Below, piece after piece: positions 7,547 to 7,618 of a stretch of 7,618 bases of DNA. Both the position numbers and the translations under genes were made by a program. The stretch is from Phycisphaerales bacterium. Lineage in GTDB: Bacteria > Planctomycetota > Phycisphaerae > Sedimentisphaerales > Anaerobacaceae. The notes beneath the pieces were generated by a model. The model made no database searches and had not been told where the DNA came from. It was given only the letters and a program-made list of their open reading frames with translations. The DNA is taken from assembly GCA_011057845.1 (NCBI GenBank), contig DSDB01000647.1:1-7618 (forward strand), in the 5' to 3' direction. Within the stretch, counting starts at the first letter, position 1; each line of letters starts with the position of its first letter.

Positions 7547-7618
7547 GCAACGAATACGCCGCGCCGCAGAGCACGTAACTTGTTACAGATGCGGATCAAT
7601 CCAACGGCCTCCGGCTTG

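Larger units (their letters stand above)
7348..7618. other. Non-coding region after smc
   Basis: No convincing open reading frame, RNA gene or intrinsic terminator with a T-run is seen after the smc stop. The stretch holds the tandem and palindromic repeats listed separately and a small palindrome GTAAC-TT-GTTAC at 7575-7586. The base pattern lacks the codon regularity of the smc gene. Confidence 0.6.

Noticed and set aside
7348..7618. CRISPR array or tRNA gene in the right-end repeats
   Set aside because: There are only two to three diverged 23-bp units with no spacers between them, and no cloverleaf or T-loop motif (GTTCRANNC) was found.

Overview
The window looks like chromosomal DNA from a GC-rich, Gram-negative-type bacterium, most likely a planctomycete and possibly of the Phycisphaerae branch. 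The evidence is the wording of the 16S rRNA (for example GACGAAGG straight after the 515-532 universal block and ATCACTGGGCTTAAAGCG after it, as I remember for planctomycetes), a strongly altered EUB338/341F site, and a lipoprotein-like FlgI relative carrying HEAT repeats. The taxonomic call is inference from memory; no alignment was run.

Layout: 1-991 is the 5' two thirds of a 16S rRNA gene on the minus strand, cut off by the left edge of the window. Upstream of it, also on the minus strand, lie a leader of about 225 nt with several hairpins and a boxA antitermination site, then a strong rrn-type promoter (TTGACG, 16 bp, TAGAAT) preceded by an A/T-rich UP-like tract. Everything right of that promoter runs on the plus strand: a small YjbQ-family gene (1422-1850), a promoter (TTGACG, 17 bp, TAGTAT), a 537-residue FlgI-like/HEAT-repeat exported protein (2033-3646), and a complete smc gene (3760-7347). 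The last 271 bases hold no gene but contain a palindromic repeat of the GAGCGAAGCGAAG type and diverged 23-bp tandem copies of its left half.

These genes do not form one recognisable pathway. YjbQ is a small enzyme linked to thiamine phosphate synthesis, the FlgI-like protein belongs to the cell envelope, and SMC organises the chromosome. The FlgI-like gene and smc are 113 bp apart on the same strand and could share a transcript, but nothing shows a functional link. I see no clear new defence, mobile or regulatory system. The points most worth a second look are the HEAT insertion in the FlgI-like protein outside any visible flagellar operon, the altered 16S helix 14 that would defeat common primers and probes, the changed hinge glycines of SMC, and the palindromic/tandem repeat cluster at the right end.
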